A stretch of 46,041 nt of DNA from Segatella copri. Its GTDB lineage: Bacteria; Bacteroidota; Bacteroidia; Bacteroidales; Bacteroidaceae. The position numbers and the translations under genes are program-made. The stretch spans positions 1 through 46,041 of the forward strand of contig NZ_VZCB01000042.1 of NCBI RefSeq assembly GCF_009494395.1, written 5' to 3'. Shown here in pieces: positions 43,244 through 46,041 of the stretch. The notes beneath the pieces are model-generated. The model saw only the letters and a program-made list of their open reading frames with translations. It had not been told where the DNA came from and made no database searches. Positions within the stretch are counted from its first letter, which is position 1. Each line of letters opens with the position of its first letter.

Positions 43244-45961
43244 CTATGCAGTTGTTCTTAATACTATAAATTTATATACGGAATCCAAAGCCTCGTCAGC
43301 TTTCTGCATGTTTCCGAAAGCTGCAATCAATTGGGCTGCATGGGTGACATCGTTCTTCCTTATCTCTCGCACGTTGCAGGCTCCATTGGCTGCGATGTAT
43401 TCCACGATCTTGCCTATCAAATCCTTCTGCTTCGGTGTTATATCCATTTGTTTTCGACCATACCAAAGATTAAACATACTTCGAGCCGTAGGATAGGCAC
43501 TTTCCAGTTTTTCTGTCTGATGGTAAGCGAAGCGTACCAGTTGGATGATGTTGGTAAGAGCCTCCGATTCTTCCTTCCTGGTCGTGCGGCGTACTTTATC
43601 ACCATATACGATGGCGTATGAATTCCATAAGAGCTTTTGTGCAAAGCGGTTGTTCTCCATCTTCAACTTATTTTCCAAGTCCTTCAACATGGAATAAGTG
43701 ATAGGTTCGCCCTCGTTATTATATAGAATGCGTAAAGCTTCTATGTCATCACAGTGGTCGCAGCAATATTGCTCAAATGCATCTGTGGTACTTTGAGCCT
43801 CTTCGATAGAGAAACCTTTGGATATGAGCGTATCTTCTCCTGGCATCAGCGTGTTGACAAAACCAGCTGCAAGAATCAGGATGTACTTACGGACATTGGC
43901 ATGATTAGCTATCGGAGATACCAACCCCTTACGTTCATTGTTAGGTTCATTGATATCTACGTATGGTGGCAATTGTGGCTGGTGCTCAGGATCGAGAGCA
44001 TTATAGATGCGTTGAGCAATTTCCTGCATGTCATCATGAGCGATGCGGACAAATTCCTGTCGCTGTACATTATCTGCCTTATTGTAAAGTCTGGATAATG
44101 TGGCAGCAAGTCGCTTGAGGTAATTGTCTGGCAGATTTCCATGAGCGATACGTTCCAATAGTTCTTTTAAGGTGATGGTCTCTGTCTCTGGACCTTCATA
44201 CTGACCTGGTATGATATGCTCATGTTCGGTTACTCCTACGGCATCAACTAGGAAGAAACAGTCTTTGCTGATAGCATTAGGTGTCACGTTGCGCAGCTGT
44301 TCGTCACCTATTGTCCGGACTCCACGACCTTTCATCTGTGTATAGAGGGGAGCTGAAGCCACATCACGCATAAACATCACGACTTCCAGAGGCTTTACAT
44401 CTGTTCCGGTTGCGACAAGGGTACAGGTTACGGCAATGCGAAAGTCCTTGTCGTTACGAAACTGGCGTATCAGTTCATTGCTATCTCCTGCCGAATAGGT
44501 TATCTTCTGAACAAAGCGGTCATCCGTGCGTCCAAAAACTTCTTTAGCAATTTGAACGATATTTGTTGCATGGTTCTCGTTGAGCGCAAAGATGAGGGTC
44601 TTTGGCAGATAGTCCATGTTAGGCTCTCTTTGAGGGTCATTGAACATTTCTGTATAGACAGCATCACGATAAGTGGAAAGAATAAGTTTTATCTGGGCAG
44701 GGTTGATGATGCTTCGATTTAACTCTTCTTTCGTATAAGTCTTCGTTTCCTTTGTACTTACGGTTTTAACTTCACCAGTGTATCGAGTCTCAACTTTGGT
44801 TTTCTGACCTTGCATGATAGCTCCACCTTCTTCAGTTACCTTTGTTCTGATTCGGTAGATACGGCTATCGACGTTGACACCATCTATGATTGACTGCTCA
44901 AGTGTATAGTTTACAATACGGTTGTTGTTGAAGAATGCCATCGTTTCAGGAATTGGTGTCGCAGTTAGACCTATAAGACGAGCAGTATCAAAGTATTCCA
45001 GCACCTTGCGCCAGTTGCCATAAATAGAACGATGACACTCATCTATAACAATAAGGTCAAAGAAATCGTGTGGTAAGTTTGGGTTGTCTGGTAATGCTAC
45101 TTCACCATCAGATGTATCTTCATCGTCATCATCTGTATCCGTAATCTCTTCTCCTTTTAAGAGTGAGAATAATCTTTGTATGGTACAGATAACCACATTG
45201 CTGTCTGTTGGTACTTCAGCCGACTTCAACCTGTTGACTGCATAGATAGTATTGAAGGCATCACCAGTTTCCGTAAGGCGGAATGTACCAAACTCTGTTT
45301 CTGCCTGTTTTCCGAGGTTATTGCGGTCAACAAGAAACAGAACACGACGCATAGGAGTATAGCTAAGCATGCGATAGGCCGTGAGACATGCCGTATATGT
45401 TTTGCCGGCACCAGTAGCTAGAACCATCAATGCACGATTTTGCCCTATACGGAAGCTCTTCTCCAATTCCGTGACTGCCTCATATTGACATTCTCGCAGA
45501 CCTTTCTTATTCAATGTAGGAAGTCCGGCAAAAGGGTCGTCTATACCTAACATCTTTACTATTTCCTTAGGAGTAAGAATGCGGCTGATAGTTTCCCATT
45601 CTGAAGTTTCACGATGTCTATAATCAAAAAACTCTATTTCCTTGCCATTTGATTTAAAAAGGAAAGGCAAAGGTTTTTGCCAGGCTTGATAACAGTCAGG
45701 TACACTCTTTGCATATGTGATAGCCTGTTCACTCACAATATTGGAAGAAATATTAATTTCTTCTCGTTTAGCTTCGAGCACACCGACAGCTTTCCCATTG
45801 ATAAACAGGAAATAATCTGCTTCAAGATTGCCTTTGAGCAATCCCTCACGAATAGCTACGGCTGAGATGGTAGGCTCGTATTCATCTCGATTGACAACCT
45901 TCCATCCTGCATCAGCAAACCATTGGTCTATTTTGACTCTTGCTTTTTCTTCTGGCGTCAT
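43244..45961 (-). CDS. hsdR: Type I restriction enzyme motor/nuclease subunit
   Basis: A 905-residue HsdR. The N-terminal nuclease domain has EADYFLFINGKAVGVLEAKR (about residues 44-63), the PD-(D/E)XK core with Asp, Glu and Lys. The helicase part shows Walker A ATGAGKTYTAC (about 180-190), DECH (about 305) of Walker B, GLTATPIPETM (motif III) and VTCTLVATGTDVKPLE with the later MKGRGVRTIG (motifs V-VI). The C-terminal ~200 residues form the helical domain that contacts the methyltransferase. First gene of the operon; a -7 box lies at 45988-45995. All motifs look intact. Confidence 0.97.
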   Translation of the reverse strand: MTPEEKARVKIDQWFADAGWKVVNRDEYEPTISAVAIREGLLKGNLEADYFLFINGKAVGVLEAKREEINISSNIVSEQAITYAKSVPDCYQAWQKPLPFLFKSNGKEIEFFDYRHRETSEWETISRILTPKEIVKMLGIDDPFAGLPTLNKKGLRECQYEAVTELEKSFRIGQNRALMVLATGAGKTYTACLTAYRMLSYTPMRRVLFLVDRNNLGKQAETEFGTFRLTETGDAFNTIYAVNRLKSAEVPTDSNVVICTIQRLFSLLKGEEITDTDDDDEDTSDGEVALPDNPNLPHDFFDLIVIDECHRSIYGNWRKVLEYFDTARLIGLTATPIPETMAFFNNNRIVNYTLEQSIIDGVNVDSRIYRIRTKVTEEGGAIMQGQKTKVETRYTGEVKTVSTKETKTYTKEELNRSIINPAQIKLILSTYRDAVYTEMFNDPQREPNMDYLPKTLIFALNENHATNIVQIAKEVFGRTDDRFVQKITYSAGDSNELIRQFRNDKDFRIAVTCTLVATGTDVKPLEVVMFMRDVASAPLYTQMKGRGVRTIGDEQLRNVTPNAISKDCFFLVDAVGVTEHEHIIPGQYEGPETETITLKELLERIAHGNLPDNYLKRLAATLSRLYNKADNVQRQEFVRIAHDDMQEIAQRIYNALDPEHQPQLPPYVDINEPNNERKGLVSPIANHANVRKYILILAAGFVNTLMPGEDTLISKGFSIEEAQSTTDAFEQYCCDHCDDIEALRILYNNEGEPITYSMLKDLENKLKMENNRFAQKLLWNSYAIVYGDKVRRTTRKEESEALTNIIQLVRFAYHQTEKLESAYPTARSMFNLWYGRKQMDITPKQKDLIGKIVEYIAANGACNVREIRKNDVTHAAQLIAAFGNMQKADEALDSVYKFIVLRTTA

Positions 45962-45987
45962 AGTTTTGTTACCTATTATTTTAGCTA

Positions 45988-46020
45988 CAAATTTATATAA
46001 AATTTTCGAATTATAAGCAA
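45988..46020 (-). promoter_or_regulatory. Promoter of the hsdR-hsdM-DUF1016-hsdS operon
   Basis: On the minus strand TAAATTTG (45988-45995) is the -7 box and TTG (46018-46020) a possible -33 element, 22 bp apart. The -7 box ends 27 bp before the hsdR ATG. Confidence 0.6.
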
Positions 46021-46041
46021 GTAATATAAAAAACTTGAATG

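Overview
The window looks like chromosomal DNA from a gut Bacteroidota of the Prevotella/Segatella type, with S. copri as my best guess. Three things support this. Many genes are preceded by the Bacteroidota sigma-ABfr promoter pattern (a -7 box TAnnTTTG about 18-22 bp downstream of a TTTG/TTG). Several proteins are lipoproteins or secreted glycosidases of Bacteroidota type (GH92, GH125, GH20, GH33). The sialic-acid genes are the Bacteroidota set (AGE epimerase, NanA, MFS transporter, sialidase, two-domain O-acetylesterase, mutarotase). I see no tRNA, rRNA or CRISPR array.

Layout, left to right. Positions 1-3330 carry a long 5' region, a coiled-coil surface lipoprotein and an internally deleted IS4-like transposase. 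Positions 3354-4409 hold a GH43-like beta-propeller glycosidase. Positions 4791-12524 (minus strand) are an ammonium-assimilation block, asnB-gltB-gltD, with a shared 15-bp motif just upstream of asnB and gltB. Positions 12995-16685 (plus) are a two-gene alpha-mannosidase operon (GH92, GH125). Positions 17377-19901 (minus) are glnK-amtB and a TorF-like putative porin. Positions 20172-30305 (minus) are a sialoglycan operon: nanT, nanA, AGE epimerase, sialidase, GH20 hexosaminidase, sialate O-acetylesterase and NanM-like mutarotase. Divergent from it, 30662-33717 (plus) encodes a ROK regulator, a ROK sugar kinase and nagB. Positions 33920-35080 are a dicarboxylate/amino-acid symporter, and 35142-36923 (minus) a HAD phosphatase followed by a DUF418 membrane protein.

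The right end, 37080-45961, is a type I restriction-modification locus: hsdR-hsdM-DUF1016 nuclease-hsdS on the minus strand, then a tyrosine recombinase on plus, then a second, startless hsdS cassette on plus. Two pairs of near-identical inverted repeats (50 bp and 72 bp), each just before a target-recognition domain, bracket the recombinase. The expected behaviour is a DNA-inversion shufflon that can make four different HsdS specificities.

How the genes work together: surface or periplasmic enzymes (sialidase, O-acetylesterase, hexosaminidase, alpha-mannosidases) would strip host or dietary N-/O-glycans. Sialic acid would be imported, cleaved to ManNAc and pyruvate, epimerised to GlcNAc, phosphorylated, and (after NagA, which is not in this window) deaminated by NagB to fructose-6-phosphate and ammonia. 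The ammonia can be fixed by GltBD and AsnB, and AmtB/GlnK handle external ammonium. The most notable unexplained features are the shared motif near asnB and gltB, a four-copy 21-bp palindromic tandem array between convergent genes, paired large palindromes inside the DUF1016 nuclease gene, and a family of related terminator hairpins.
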